In this document: positions 17,325-25,275 of the stretch, one piece after another
Layout of the letters: every line of letters starts with the position of its first letter
Position numbering within the stretch: the stretch's first letter is position 1
DNA from: Nonomuraea cavernae
GTDB taxonomy: Bacteria; Actinomycetota; Actinomycetes; Streptosporangiales; Streptosporangiaceae
Reading direction: 5' to 3'
NCBI RefSeq assembly: GCF_014646355.1
Contig: NZ_BMNH01000040.1
Location: 1 to 56,093 of the forward strand
DNA: 56,093 nt
The notes under the pieces: generated by a model
What the model saw: only the letters and a program-made list of their open reading frames with translations
Databases searched by the model: none
Told to the model about the DNA's origin: nothing
Program-made: the position numbers and the translations under genes

Positions 17325-19637
17325 ATGAGATCCGTCCCGCCAATCCGCTCCAAAATCCTCAAGATCCTCTTGGTGCCGCTCGTCTCGCTGGTCGCCTTGT
17401 GGGGGTTCATCGCCTATTCGATGGTCAGCGAGACCTCCGGATTCGCGCAGAGCCGGAGCGAATGGGATGTCGTCGGTGTCCCCACTCGGGCGCTGATCGC
17501 CGAGATCCAGCGCGAACGCCAGGCCACCGCCGTGAGCGCCGGCCGTACCGCGGACGACCCGGAACTCGCGGCGCAGCGGCAGCGCACGGACAGCGCGGCG
17601 TCCCGGATCCGGGACGTGGCCACGGCCGTCAGCGAGGAGCACCCGGTCGGCACCAAGCCCGAGACCGTGCAGGCGCTCCTCGACGCGCTGGAGGGGCTGC
17701 CCGCGGTGCGCTCCGCCACCGACGAGGGGCAGATGACCCCGCTCACCGCGACGGAGAAGTTGAGCGCGCTGATCAGCGTCGCCAACCGCCAGTTCGGCGG
17801 AGCGGAGCGGATCACCGAGATCTCCTCTTACCGGGTGCTGCGCGGGCTGACCGCCTACAGCTCCGCCACCGAGTACCTGGCCAGGGAGAACGCCATCCTG
17901 ACCCCGGCGCTGGCCCGTGGCGAGATGACCCGGCCCGAGCACGCGGCGTTCGTCACGGCGATGACCAGCCGCCGGCTCCAGTTGGCCAACGCCGAGCGTG
18001 ACATCGGCCCCGATCTGCGGGAATGGCACGCACAGCTCGTCGCGACCCCCGCCTACCAGCGGTTCCTGACGGCCGAGGACGCCGTCTACAGCTGGCAGAC
18101 GACCGGCAAGCTGCCGGTGTCCGCGAGCGCCTGGAAGCGCGACGCCGAGGCCACGGTCGCCGGGCTGAAGAGCAACTCCGACCGGGACCTGGCCCGCGCG
18201 ACGGCGAAGGGCGAGGATCTCGTCGCGGCCGGCCTGCTGCGCATCTCGCTGGTCCTCGGGCTCGGCCTGCTCGCCGTGGTGCTGTCGATCGTGCTGTCCT
18301 ACCGGTTCGGCCGTTCCCTGATCGGTGAGTTGAAGAAGCTGCAGGGCTCGGCCGTCGAACTGGCCGAAGTACGGCTGCCGCAGCTGGTCGAACGACTACG
18401 CAAGGGCGAGGACGTCGACCCGGCCGAGACTCCCGAGCTGGAGCGCGCCCGGACCGCCGAGGTCGATCGGGTCGCGCAGGCGTTCTCCTCCGTGCAGCGC
18501 ACCGCGGTCGAGGCGGCCGTCGGCCAGGCCGTCCTGCGCAAGGGCGTCGGCCAGGTCTTCCTGAACCTGGCCCGGCGCAACCAGGCGCTGCTGCATCGCC
18601 AGCTCAACCTGCTCGACTCGATGGAGCGCAAGGTCGACGACCCGGAGACGCTGGAAGGGCTGTTCAAGCTCGACCACTTCACCACCCGCATGCGCCGGCA
18701 CGCGGAGAACCTGATCATCCTGTCGGACGCGGCCCCCGGCCGGCGCTGGCGCGACCCGGTGCCCGTCTACGACGTGGTGCGCAGCGCGGTGCTGGAGGTC
18801 GAGGACTACACCAGGGTCAGCATGCAGGCGATGCCCCACGCGCCGCTGCTGGTCGGCGGCGCGGTGACCGACGTCATCCACCTGATCGCCGAACTGGTGG
18901 AGAACGCCGCGGTCTTCTCGCCGCCGAACACGATGGTGCAGGTGCGCGGCCTCACCGCGGCCAACGGCTTCGCCATCGAGATCGAGGATCGCGGCCTCGG
19001 CCTGAACCCGGCCGCGCTGGAGGAGCTCAACGCCCTGCTGGCCACCCCGCCGGAGTTCGACCTGGCGGGCAGCGACCGGATGGGGCTCTTCGTGGTGTCC
19101 CGGCTAGCCGCCCGTCACGGGATCAAGGTCGTGCTCCGCCCGTCGCCCTACGACGGCACCACGGCGATCGTGATGCTGCCGTCGAGCCTGATCACCGAAT
19201 GCGGCGGCCCCGGCGCGGAGCTCGAGGTCTCGCTGTTCGACGCCAGCCGGTCCTTCCCTGCCCACCCTGCCCGATCTGGTCCCCCGGCCGCCGGGACGCT
19301 CCGCACCGCGTCCGCCGTACGGACGCTGAACGCGGCTCCGCCGCCGGCCTCGCCACCACCGCCCTCGCCGTCGCCCGTCGGGGCGGCCACCGCGTCGCCG
19401 CCGGACACCGACGACGACCTCGACGGCCTGCCGGTACGCGTACGACAGGCCAGCCTCGCACCGCAACTACGAAAGCCGCAGCCACGGGACGAACCCGATG
19501 TCACCACCCGTTCCCCGGAGGAACTCCTCCGCGTCATGTCCTCCATGCAGCAGGGCTGGCGTCAGGGACGCGAGGAGGCCGAGTGGCCCCACGACCTGCG
19601 GAATGGAAAGGACCCTCATGGCCGACCCGAGAACTGA
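17325..19637 (+). CDS. cvnA: Conservon sensor histidine kinase-like protein (CvnA type)
   Basis: 770 residues, first gene of a conservon. TM1 is near residues 11-31, an extracytoplasmic nitrate/nitrite-sensing (NIT)-like helical domain follows, TM2 is at about 306-328, then a HAMP-like linker. A histidine-kinase-like dimerisation region (RRNQALLHRQLNLLD) precedes a HATPase domain with N-box HLIAELVENAAVFSPP, G1 IEDRGLGLN and G2 GLFVVSRLAARHGIKV. The last ~130 residues are Pro/Ser/Ala-rich and low in complexity. No response regulator is adjacent; signalling is expected through the roadblock and GTPase partners. Its end overlaps the next gene by 20 bases. Confidence 0.93.
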   Translation: MRSVPPIRSKILKILLVPLVSLVALWGFIAYSMVSETSGFAQSRSEWDVVGVPTRALIAEIQRERQATAVSAGRTADDPELAAQRQRTDSAASRIRDVATAVSEEHPVGTKPETVQALLDALEGLPAVRSATDEGQMTPLTATEKLSALISVANRQFGGAERITEISSYRVLRGLTAYSSATEYLARENAILTPALARGEMTRPEHAAFVTAMTSRRLQLANAERDIGPDLREWHAQLVATPAYQRFLTAEDAVYSWQTTGKLPVSASAWKRDAEATVAGLKSNSDRDLARATAKGEDLVAAGLLRISLVLGLGLLAVVLSIVLSYRFGRSLIGELKKLQGSAVELAEVRLPQLVERLRKGEDVDPAETPELERARTAEVDRVAQAFSSVQRTAVEAAVGQAVLRKGVGQVFLNLARRNQALLHRQLNLLDSMERKVDDPETLEGLFKLDHFTTRMRRHAENLIILSDAAPGRRWRDPVPVYDVVRSAVLEVEDYTRVSMQAMPHAPLLVGGAVTDVIHLIAELVENAAVFSPPNTMVQVRGLTAANGFAIEIEDRGLGLNPAALEELNALLATPPEFDLAGSDRMGLFVVSRLAARHGIKVVLRPSPYDGTTAIVMLPSSLITECGGPGAELEVSLFDASRSFPAHPARSGPPAAGTLRTASAVRTLNAAPPPASPPPPSPSPVGAATASPPDTDDDLDGLPVRVRQASLAPQLRKPQPRDEPDVTTRSPEELLRVMSSMQQGWRQGREEAEWPHDLRNGKDPHGRPEN

Positions 19638-20043
19638 GCTGAGCTGGCTGCTCGACGACCTGACCCAGCGCGTCGCGGGCGTACGGCACGCGATCCTGCT
19701 GTCCGCCGACGGCCTGACGATGGGCGGCTCGCAGGGGATGACAAGGGAGGACAACGAGCACCTGTCGGCCATCGCGGCCGGCAGCCACAGCCTGGCCATG
19801 GGCGCGGGGCGCCACTTCGGCCTCGGCGGAGTCCGCCAGACGATCGTCGAGCTGGAGGGTGGCTTCCTGTTCGTCACGGCGGCGGGACAGGGGGCCCGGC
19901 TGGCCGTGCTGGCCGCGGGTGACGCCGAGCTGGGGCTGATCACGTACGAGATGGCACTGCTCGTCAAGCGGGTGGGTGAGCACCTGTCCACGCAGCCGAG
20001 GGGAGCGGCCCCGGCGCCGGTATGGAACGGCACGAAACCGTGA
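19618..20043 (+). CDS. cvnB: Roadblock/LC7 domain protein (CvnB type)
   Basis: 141 residues forming one roadblock/LC7 domain: LSWLLDDLTQRVAGVRHAILLSADGL, then DNEHLSAIAAGSHSLA and GGFLFVTAAGQGARLAVLA. Such proteins usually regulate a partner small GTPase, here the CvnD-type protein two genes on. ATG 19618 (MADPRTELSW) overlaps the end of the kinase gene by 20 bases; the open frame extends further upstream but only as a shadow of the kinase tail. Confidence 0.93.
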   Translation: MADPRTELSWLLDDLTQRVAGVRHAILLSADGLTMGGSQGMTREDNEHLSAIAAGSHSLAMGAGRHFGLGGVRQTIVELEGGFLFVTAAGQGARLAVLAAGDAELGLITYEMALLVKRVGEHLSTQPRGAAPAPVWNGTKP

Positions 20044-20390
20044 CGGACGAGGATCCCGGGCCACTGGTCAGGCTGTTCGGGCTCACGGGGGGCCGAGCGC
20101 GGCCGCCCGGCGAGACGTTCGACCTGGTGGCCATCGTGAGAACGAGCAGGCTGCCGTTCGAACCGGCCGGCCTGAACCCCGAGCACCAGACGATCCTGTC
20201 CATCTGCCGCAGGCCGACCCCGGTGGCCGACGTGGCCGCGCAGCTCGGCCTGCCGCTCAACATCACCCGTGTGCTGCTCGGCGACCTGCGGAGCGATGGC
20301 CTGGTGACCATCGACCCGCCCCAGACCGCCGACCAGACGATCGACGAACGCACCTACAGGGAAGTACTGCATGGAATTCGCAGGCTCTGA
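20022..20390 (+). CDS. cvnC: DUF742 protein (CvnC type)
   Basis: 122 residues of the DUF742 family. An N-terminal VRLFGLTGGRARPP segment precedes a winged-helix-like part (EHQTILSICRRPTPVADVAAQLGLPLNITRVLLGDL). ATG 20022 overlaps the roadblock gene by 22 bases, and the end overlaps the GTPase gene by 20 bases. The interlocked reading frames point to coupled translation. The biochemical role of DUF742 is not settled. Confidence 0.92.
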   Translation: MERHETVTDEDPGPLVRLFGLTGGRARPPGETFDLVAIVRTSRLPFEPAGLNPEHQTILSICRRPTPVADVAAQLGLPLNITRVLLGDLRSDGLVTIDPPQTADQTIDERTYREVLHGIRRL

Positions 20391-20976
20391 CCGCCTCCGG
20401 CCCGCGGGGAGGTCACTCGCCGCCGCGACCGCCCTGAAGATCCTGGTGGCGGGCGGTTTCGGTGCTGGCAAGACCACCCTGGTGGGCACGATCAGCGAGA
20501 TCCGGCCGCTGCACACCGAGGAACTGCTGAGCGACCGCGGCATGGGCGTGGACGACATCTCGGGCGTCGAGACCAAGGTCACCACGACGGTGGCGCTCGA
20601 CTTCGGCCGCATCACCATCCGCGAGGACCTCTGGCTCTACCTGTTCGGCACCCCCGGCCAGGATCGGTTCTGGTTCATGTGGGACGAGCTGTCGCTCGGC
20701 GCGCTGGGCGCCGTCGTCATCGCCGACACCCGCCGCCTGCAGGACTGCTTCCCGGCCGTCGACTACTTCGAGCAGCGCAGCCTGCCGTTCGTGGTGGCGG
20801 TCAACTGCTTCGACGGCGCCCGCCGCCACGATCCGGCGAAGGTACGGCGAGCGCTCGGCCTGGACGAGCTCACCCCGGTCGTCATGTGCGACGCGCGCAA
20901 CCGGGCCTCGGTCAAGGACGTGCTCACCACGCTCGTCACGCACGCCGTGGGAGCGGCGTACCAGAGCGTGCCATGA
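20371..20976 (+). CDS. cvnD: Small Ras-like ATP/GTP-binding protein (CvnD type)
   Basis: 201 residues. Walker A/G1 is GGFGAGKTT near residue 28, a Thr-rich G2 region is at VETKVTTTVALDFG, G3 is GTPGQDRF, and the base-recognition element is VVAVNCFDG in place of NKxD. It is the output GTPase of the conservon, presumably switched by the roadblock protein in response to the kinase-like sensor. ATG 20371 overlaps the DUF742 gene. A cluster of hairpins follows at 20981-21124. Confidence 0.93.
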   Translation: MEFAGSDRLRPAGRSLAAATALKILVAGGFGAGKTTLVGTISEIRPLHTEELLSDRGMGVDDISGVETKVTTTVALDFGRITIREDLWLYLFGTPGQDRFWFMWDELSLGALGAVVIADTRRLQDCFPAVDYFEQRSLPFVVAVNCFDGARRHDPAKVRRALGLDELTPVVMCDARNRASVKDVLTTLVTHAVGAAYQSVP

Positions 20977-20980
20977 CCAT

Positions 20981-21124
20981 GGGCGGCCGGCGGGAAGCCG
21001 GCCGCCCGGTCACACCGGTCCGCCAGGGCCGGTTCTTCCTGCTCAGAGCCGGGCGCGGTGGTCGCGCCCGGCTCGATCAGAAGGGATCCGTGAGAGATCC
21101 TGCGCCGGCGGCAGGATCTCTCAC
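20981..21124. terminator. Three consecutive perfect stem-loops between convergent operons
   Basis: Stem-loop 1: 20981-20991 with 20997-21007 (11 bp, 5-base loop). Stem-loop 2: 21046-21056 with 21064-21074 (11 bp, 7-base loop). Stem-loop 3: 21090-21103 with 21111-21124 (14 bp, 7-base loop). All are perfect. The first starts five bases after the conservon stop. The third starts one base beyond the stop of the minus-strand gene at 21126 and has a short pyrimidine-rich tail on that strand. They probably end transcription from both sides. Confidence 0.75.
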
Positions 21125-21125
21125 G

Positions 21126-21320
21126 TCAGACTCCGCGGCTCAGGGCCTGGCTGAGGCGCTCGTTCGCCCGCCGCACTCCGCGTTCCGCCCGTCGCACGCG
21201 TCGGATGCGCGAGATCAGGCGTTGCTCCTCCGCTTCGCGGTGGAGCGTTTGTATTCGGTCGCTGACCAGTTCTTGGTAGAGATACGGCAGTTCGAGGCCT
21301 CGGGTGAAGTTCGTGCTCAT
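21126..21320 (-). CDS. Small Arg/Glu-rich helical protein behind whiB7, 64 aa
   Basis: 64 residues beginning MSTNFTRGLELPYLYQEL, then a long charged helix rich in Arg and Glu (LHREAEEQRLISRIRRVRRAERGVRRANERLSQAL). It starts 34 bases after the whiB7 stop on the same strand and ends exactly at a 14-bp terminator hairpin. It is therefore likely cotranscribed with whiB7 and controlled by the same leader. ATG 21320 is preceded by a GAGAGAG purine stretch. Family unknown to me; the basic amphipathic helix suggests nucleic-acid or ribosome contact, as inference only. Confidence 0.6.
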   Translation of the reverse strand: MSTNFTRGLELPYLYQELVSDRIQTLHREAEEQRLISRIRRVRRAERGVRRANERLSQALSRGV

Positions 21321-21354
21321 CTGTCTGTCTGCTCTCTCGTTCGTTGGTACGTGT

Positions 21355-21624
21355 TCAGGCGGCGACCGGGTGCTTCCGCGGGCGGCCCCTGGGCCGCTTG
21401 CGGGGTACGACGGCGCCCCGGAGGATCAGCTCGCCACCCCAGACGCCCCAGGGCTCCTCGCGCTCGAGCGCGCGGTCCAGGCAGGCCTTCTGGATCGGGC
21501 AACCGCCGCAGAGCGCCTTGGCGAACTCGACGTCCTCCGGCGACTCGGCGAACCACAGGTCAGGGTCGGTACGACAGGGGATCTTGGCTTCGTCGATCAG
21601 GTCCATGATCGTCTTCGCCCCCAT
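21355..21624 (-). CDS. whiB7: WhiB7-type iron-sulfur transcription factor
   Basis: 89 residues. Four cluster-binding cysteines are at 17, 39, 42 and 48 (IPCR; LCGGCPIQKAC). The turn EPWGVWGGE is typical of Wbl proteins, and the C-terminal AT-hook RGRPRK separates WhiB7/WblC from other Wbl proteins. WhiB7 binds the primary sigma factor and activates intrinsic antibiotic-resistance genes when translation is inhibited. ATG 21624 has a GGAG site upstream. The 380-base leader carries a promoter, an upstream ORF and an intrinsic terminator, which implies transcription attenuation. It lies between the conservon and tesB, close to uvrD2 as in other actinobacteria. Confidence 0.95.
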   Translation of the reverse strand: MGAKTIMDLIDEAKIPCRTDPDLWFAESPEDVEFAKALCGGCPIQKACLDRALEREEPWGVWGGELILRGAVVPRKRPRGRPRKHPVAA

Positions 21625-21690
21625 CTTGTTCTCCTTCTGATCGATCTTTGATCTTGGTCGGGCACCTCGTAGGTGGTGGGGGGATCACGG

Positions 21691-21731
21691 AAAACAAAGA
21701 GGCCGCGGATCCTGTGTGCGGATCCGCGGCC
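21691..21731 (-). terminator. Intrinsic terminator in the whiB7 leader
   Basis: Perfect 12-bp GC stem (21701-21712 with 21720-21731, 7-base loop). On the minus strand it is followed by TCTTTGTTTT (21691-21700). It lies 22 bases after the stop of the leader ORF and 67 bases before the whiB7 start. It should stop transcription before whiB7 unless antitermination occurs. Confidence 0.9.
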
Positions 21732-21780
21732 TGGAGGCTGCTCTTGTGCCGGTCAGGTTATGACCGGAGCATCCCTCCAG
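21731..21780 (-). promoter_or_regulatory. Candidate regulatory hairpin over the leader ORF stop
   Basis: On the minus strand CTGGAGG (21774-21780) can pair with CCTCCAG (21731-21737). Inside it, GCTC/GAGC and CGGTCA/TGACCG pair around a short loop. The TGA stop of the leader ORF (21753-21755) is in this stem, and the last base, 21731, is shared with the terminator stem. A ribosome finishing the leader ORF would open this hairpin. Confidence 0.55.
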
Positions 21781-22010
21781 GGTTGCGGACCACGCATTCC
21801 ACCCTTGGTGAACTGCTGGGTCGGCTGGCTGGCGCCTGCGGAGACGGGCACGCCATCAGCGCTGGCGCCCAGGTGGGCGAGCGCATAGGCGGCGGCCTGG
21901 CTACGGGCAGACTCGTGCTGCCGCAGTCTGGCCGGCCCATCGACGAGCCTCACCGAGTTACGGCATGCGAACGTGAGCCACGGCGTGGCCGACATCTGGA
22001 TGCTGATCAC
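21753..22010 (-). CDS. whiB7 leader ORF, 85 aa
   Basis: GTG 22010 has a near-ideal ribosome site GGAGGTGA (22017-22024). The frame reads MISIQMSATPWLTFACRN and ends ...PQPWRDAPVIT, 22 bases before the intrinsic terminator. Leader ORFs upstream of whiB7/wblC are known to sense slowed translation and allow readthrough into the regulator gene. The peptide itself is likely less important than the position of ribosomes on it. An internal ATG (MSATPW) is an alternative start. Confidence 0.75.
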   Translation of the reverse strand: MISIQMSATPWLTFACRNSVRLVDGPARLRQHESARSQAAAYALAHLGASADGVPVSAGASQPTQQFTKGGMRGPQPWRDAPVIT

Positions 22011-22068
22011 TGGGACTCACCTCCGCTCTGGGACAGTCGGACAGGACCGTCCGACTTGCATGACCATG

Positions 22069-22106
22069 ACCCTAAACCGGGAAACCGGGAACCGGCAACA
22101 CATTTT
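22069..22106 (-). promoter_or_regulatory. Putative WhiB7-autoregulated promoter
   Basis: On the minus strand: -35 TTGCCG (22093-22098), an 18-base spacer, and -10 TAGGGT (22069-22074). An AAAAT stretch (22102-22106) lies three bases upstream of the -35. An AT-rich patch just upstream of the -35 is the known signature of WhiB7-activated promoters. The spacer holds repeated CCCGGTTT units. The AT patch begins at the end of tesB. Confidence 0.7.
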
Positions 22107-22991
22107 CTACCTGCGATTTTGTGACCTTGTTGTACGGATCAAGGCCTCCTGGACGACCGAGACGACAAGCTCACCCGACGCGGTGAACATCTCACCCCGT
22201 GCGAGCCCACGGCCCGCGCCCGCCCACGGCGACTCCTGAGCGTAGAGCAGCCAGTCATCGGCCCTGAACGGCCGGTGGAACCACATGGCGTGGTCGAGCG
22301 AGGACCCCTGCACGTCGGAGGCGCCGAACGCCATGCCATGGGCCAGCATGATCGTGTCGACCAGCGTGAAGTCGGACGCGTAGGCGGCCAGCACCACGTG
22401 CAGCAGCGGGTCGTCGGGCAGCTCGGCATGGTAGCGGAACCACACGTTGGTCTGAGCGCTCTTCAGGGCGGGATTCTGGTAGGCCTCCCAGGTCAGCGGA
22501 GAGGCGTAGCGGGCGTCGACCGGCCGCGGCCGCGACAGCCAGTCGCGGTATTCGGGCGCGTCGCCGACCAGCCCGATCATCTGGTCCTGGAACATCGGCA
22601 GCGTCTCGGCCTCGGGCACCACCGGCATCACGGACGCCTGATGCTCCACCCCCTCCTCGAAGATGTGGAACGAGGCGGACATCATGAAGATCGCCTTGCC
22701 GTGCTGGATGGCCATGATGCGGCGGGTGTTGAACGACCGCCCGTCACGCAGTCGCTCGACGTTGTAGACGATCGGGATGGACGGGTCGCCGGGCCTGATG
22801 AAGTAGGCGTGCAGCGAGTGCACGGTCCGGTCATCCGGCACCGTACGGCCGGCCGCGACCAGCGCCTGCGCGGCCACCTGTCCCCCGAACACCCGCTGGA
22901 TGCGCTCCTCCGGGCTGCGACCGCGGAAGATGTCGAGCTCGATCTGCTCCAGGTCGAGCAGATCGATGAGCTCTTTCAGCGCCTCGTTCAC
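22107..22991 (-). CDS. tesB: Acyl-CoA thioesterase II
   Basis: 294 residues of the TesB double hot-dog family, which hydrolyses acyl-CoA to free fatty acid and CoA. Family segments: FGGQVAAQALVAAGRTV, SLHAYFIRPGD and, in the second half, SSLDHAMWFHRPFRADDWLLY with the catalytic Asp, then GRGLARGEMFTASGELV. GTG 22991 is chosen for its GAGGGGG ribosome site; the frame extends upstream with non-homologous residues. It lies directly upstream of the whiB7 promoter on the same strand. Confidence 0.92.
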   Translation of the reverse strand: MNEALKELIDLLDLEQIELDIFRGRSPEERIQRVFGGQVAAQALVAAGRTVPDDRTVHSLHAYFIRPGDPSIPIVYNVERLRDGRSFNTRRIMAIQHGKAIFMMSASFHIFEEGVEHQASVMPVVPEAETLPMFQDQMIGLVGDAPEYRDWLSRPRPVDARYASPLTWEAYQNPALKSAQTNVWFRYHAELPDDPLLHVVLAAYASDFTLVDTIMLAHGMAFGASDVQGSSLDHAMWFHRPFRADDWLLYAQESPWAGAGRGLARGEMFTASGELVVSVVQEALIRTTRSQNRR

Positions 22992-23104
22992 GAATCCCCC
23001 TCGTGAGTACCGTCTACCGGCAAGTCTGACTTGTTGCTCATGACACACCAAACCCGCCCACCGTATGATGGCGGGCCTTCATTTCGGCGCAGTTACGACG
23101 CCCG

Positions 23105-25156
23105 TCAGCCGCCGGCCGAGCGGCAGAGCCCCAGGACGGCCTCGCCGTAGCGGTCGACCTTGACCCGGCCGATGCCCGCGATCGAGAGCAACTCCTGCTC
23201 GCTGACCGGCACCCGCTCGGCGATCGCCTGCAACGTCACATCCGTGAAGACGACGTACGGCGGGACCTTGGCCTCCTTGGCTGTCGCGGAGCGCCACGCC
23301 TTCAGGCTCTCGAGCAGCGCCTCGTCGTAGTCGGCCGGGCAGGTGGCGCACCGCCCCAGCTTCTGCTCCGCGGCCGCCGACAGAGTCTTGGCGCACACCC
23401 GGCAGCTCACCGGCGCCGCGACCTGGCGACGTTCGCGGGTGGCCGAGGCGGCTCGGGGCGGGGCGGAGGCGCGACCGGTGAGGCCGTCGAGAAACCTGGA
23501 CGGCCGACGGCTCTTGCGCCCCCCGGGCGAGCGGGCCAGCGCCCACGACAGCGACAGGTGCTCGCGGGCCCGGGTGATGCCGACGTAGAGGAGGCGGCGC
23601 TCCTCCTCGATCTGCTCGGGCGTCTCGGCGTAGATGATCGGGATCATGCCGTCGGTGAGACCGACCAGGAAGACTGCGTCCCACTCCAGGCCCTTGGCGG
23701 CGTGCAGCGAGGCCAGCGTGACGCCCTCGACCGGCGGCGCGTGCTGCTCGGACGCGCGGCGCTCCAACTCGGTGACGAACTCCGGCAGCTCGGCCCCCTC
23801 GGCCGCCATGTCCTCGGCGAGATCGGCCAGCGCCTTCAGCGACTCCCACTTCTCGCGCGCCTTGCCACCGCCGGGCGGCTGCGGGGTGAGGCCGACTCCG
23901 GCCAGGATGTGGTGGACCTCCGAGGCCAGCGGCTCGCCCGACGCGGACCTGGCGGCGCCGCGCAGCAGGACGACCGCCTGGCGCACCTCGGGCCGCTCGA
24001 AGAAGCGTTCGGCACCCCGCAGCACGTAGGGGATCTCGGCCTTGGCCAGGGCCGACTCGTACGCCTCGGACTGCGAGTTGGTGCGGAACAGGATGGCGAT
24101 CTCGCGCGAGGCGACGCCCCGGTCGAGCAGCTTGCGGATGGCGCGGGCGACCCCGGCGGCCTCGGCCGGCTCGTCGTCGTAGTCGTGGAAGACGGGCCTC
24201 GGCCCGTCGGGCCGCTGGGCGACGAGCCGCAGCCGGTGGGGGGACCTGCCCTTGGCGATGACCAGGTTGGCGAGGTCGACCACCTGGGGGGTGGAGCGGT
24301 AGTCGCGGACCAGCTGGATCACGGCGGCGTCGGGGTGCTCGACGGCGAAGCCGGTCAGGTAGCGCGGGGTGGCGCCGGTGAAGGAGTAGATGGTCTGGTT
24401 GGGGTCGCCGACCACGCACAGGTCGTCGCGGCCGCCGAGCCAGGTGTCGAGCAGGAGCTTCTGCAGCGGGTTGACGTCTTGGTACTCGTCGACCACGAAG
24501 TAGCGGTATTGCCGGCGGATCTGCGTCGCCACCTCCTGGTGCTCGGTCATCACCGCGGCGGTCAGCTCCAGGATCGTCTCGAAGTCGACCAGGTGCCGCT
24601 CACGCCTGATCTGCTCGTACGCCTCATAGAGGACGGCCACCTGATCGGCGGGCACCGGAGGCGTGCGGTGATGCTTGCCCGCGGCCGCGACGTAGTCCTC
24701 CGGACCTATCTGGGTGACCTTGGCCCACTCCACCTCGGCCGCGATGTCCCGCAGCTCGGACCGATCCGGATTTTTCCGGATCCGGCGGCAGGCCTCCACC
24801 AGCACCGGCAACTTGGACTCGATCACCGAGGGCGCCTCGCCGCCGATCACCCGCGGCCAGAAGTAGGTGAGCTGCCGCAGCGCGGCCGCGTGGAACGTGC
24901 GCGCCTGCACCCCCGGAGCGCCCAGAGCGCGCAACCGCTGCCTGAGCTCCCCCGCCGCCCGCGTGGTGAACGTCACGGCGAGCACGCTCGGCGCGTCGAC
25001 GACGCCACTGCGCACCGCGTGGGCGATGCGGTGGGTGATGGCCCTGGTCTTGCCGGTGCCGGCGCCCGCGAGAACGCACACCGGCCCGCGCACGGCCTCG
25101 GCCACCTCGCGCTGCTCCGGGTCGAGCCCGGCCAGCACGTCGTTCACGTCGCTCAC
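23105..25156 (-). CDS. uvrD2: UvrD2-type SF1 DNA helicase with tetracysteine and HRDC domains
   Basis: 683 residues. Walker A is AGAGTGKTRAITHRI (near residue 31), Walker B VVDEYQDVNP (near 223), motif III DPNQTIYSFTGA, motif IV/V ASLHAAKGLEWDAVF, motif VI RRLLYVGITRARE. The C-terminal extension has a four-cysteine element CRVCAK...CATC (about 583-606) and an HRDC-like domain ending in GIGRVKVDRYGEAVL. This arrangement defines mycobacterial-type UvrD2, a 3'-5' DNA translocase/helicase. GTG 25156 starts SDVNDVLAGLDPEQ. It is divergent from the esterase gene. Confidence 0.93.
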   Translation of the reverse strand: MSDVNDVLAGLDPEQREVAEAVRGPVCVLAGAGTGKTRAITHRIAHAVRSGVVDAPSVLAVTFTTRAAGELRQRLRALGAPGVQARTFHAAALRQLTYFWPRVIGGEAPSVIESKLPVLVEACRRIRKNPDRSELRDIAAEVEWAKVTQIGPEDYVAAAGKHHRTPPVPADQVAVLYEAYEQIRRERHLVDFETILELTAAVMTEHQEVATQIRRQYRYFVVDEYQDVNPLQKLLLDTWLGGRDDLCVVGDPNQTIYSFTGATPRYLTGFAVEHPDAAVIQLVRDYRSTPQVVDLANLVIAKGRSPHRLRLVAQRPDGPRPVFHDYDDEPAEAAGVARAIRKLLDRGVASREIAILFRTNSQSEAYESALAKAEIPYVLRGAERFFERPEVRQAVVLLRGAARSASGEPLASEVHHILAGVGLTPQPPGGGKAREKWESLKALADLAEDMAAEGAELPEFVTELERRASEQHAPPVEGVTLASLHAAKGLEWDAVFLVGLTDGMIPIIYAETPEQIEEERRLLYVGITRAREHLSLSWALARSPGGRKSRRPSRFLDGLTGRASAPPRAASATRERRQVAAPVSCRVCAKTLSAAAEQKLGRCATCPADYDEALLESLKAWRSATAKEAKVPPYVVFTDVTLQAIAERVPVSEQELLSIAGIGRVKVDRYGEAVLGLCRSAGG

Positions 25157-25275
25157 CTGTCAATCCTCCCAGCCGGTGGCGGTGCGGTGCTCCATTCTGG
25201 CAACATGCCGCCCGGTGCCCGTTCCGGTCGCCAAGATGCGAGAACCGGTCACTTCCTTCACAATGGGGCCCGACC

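Noticed and set aside
20981..21124. CRISPR or attachment-site repeats
   Set aside because: The three hairpins have unrelated sequences and no common repeat unit, so they are better read as terminators.
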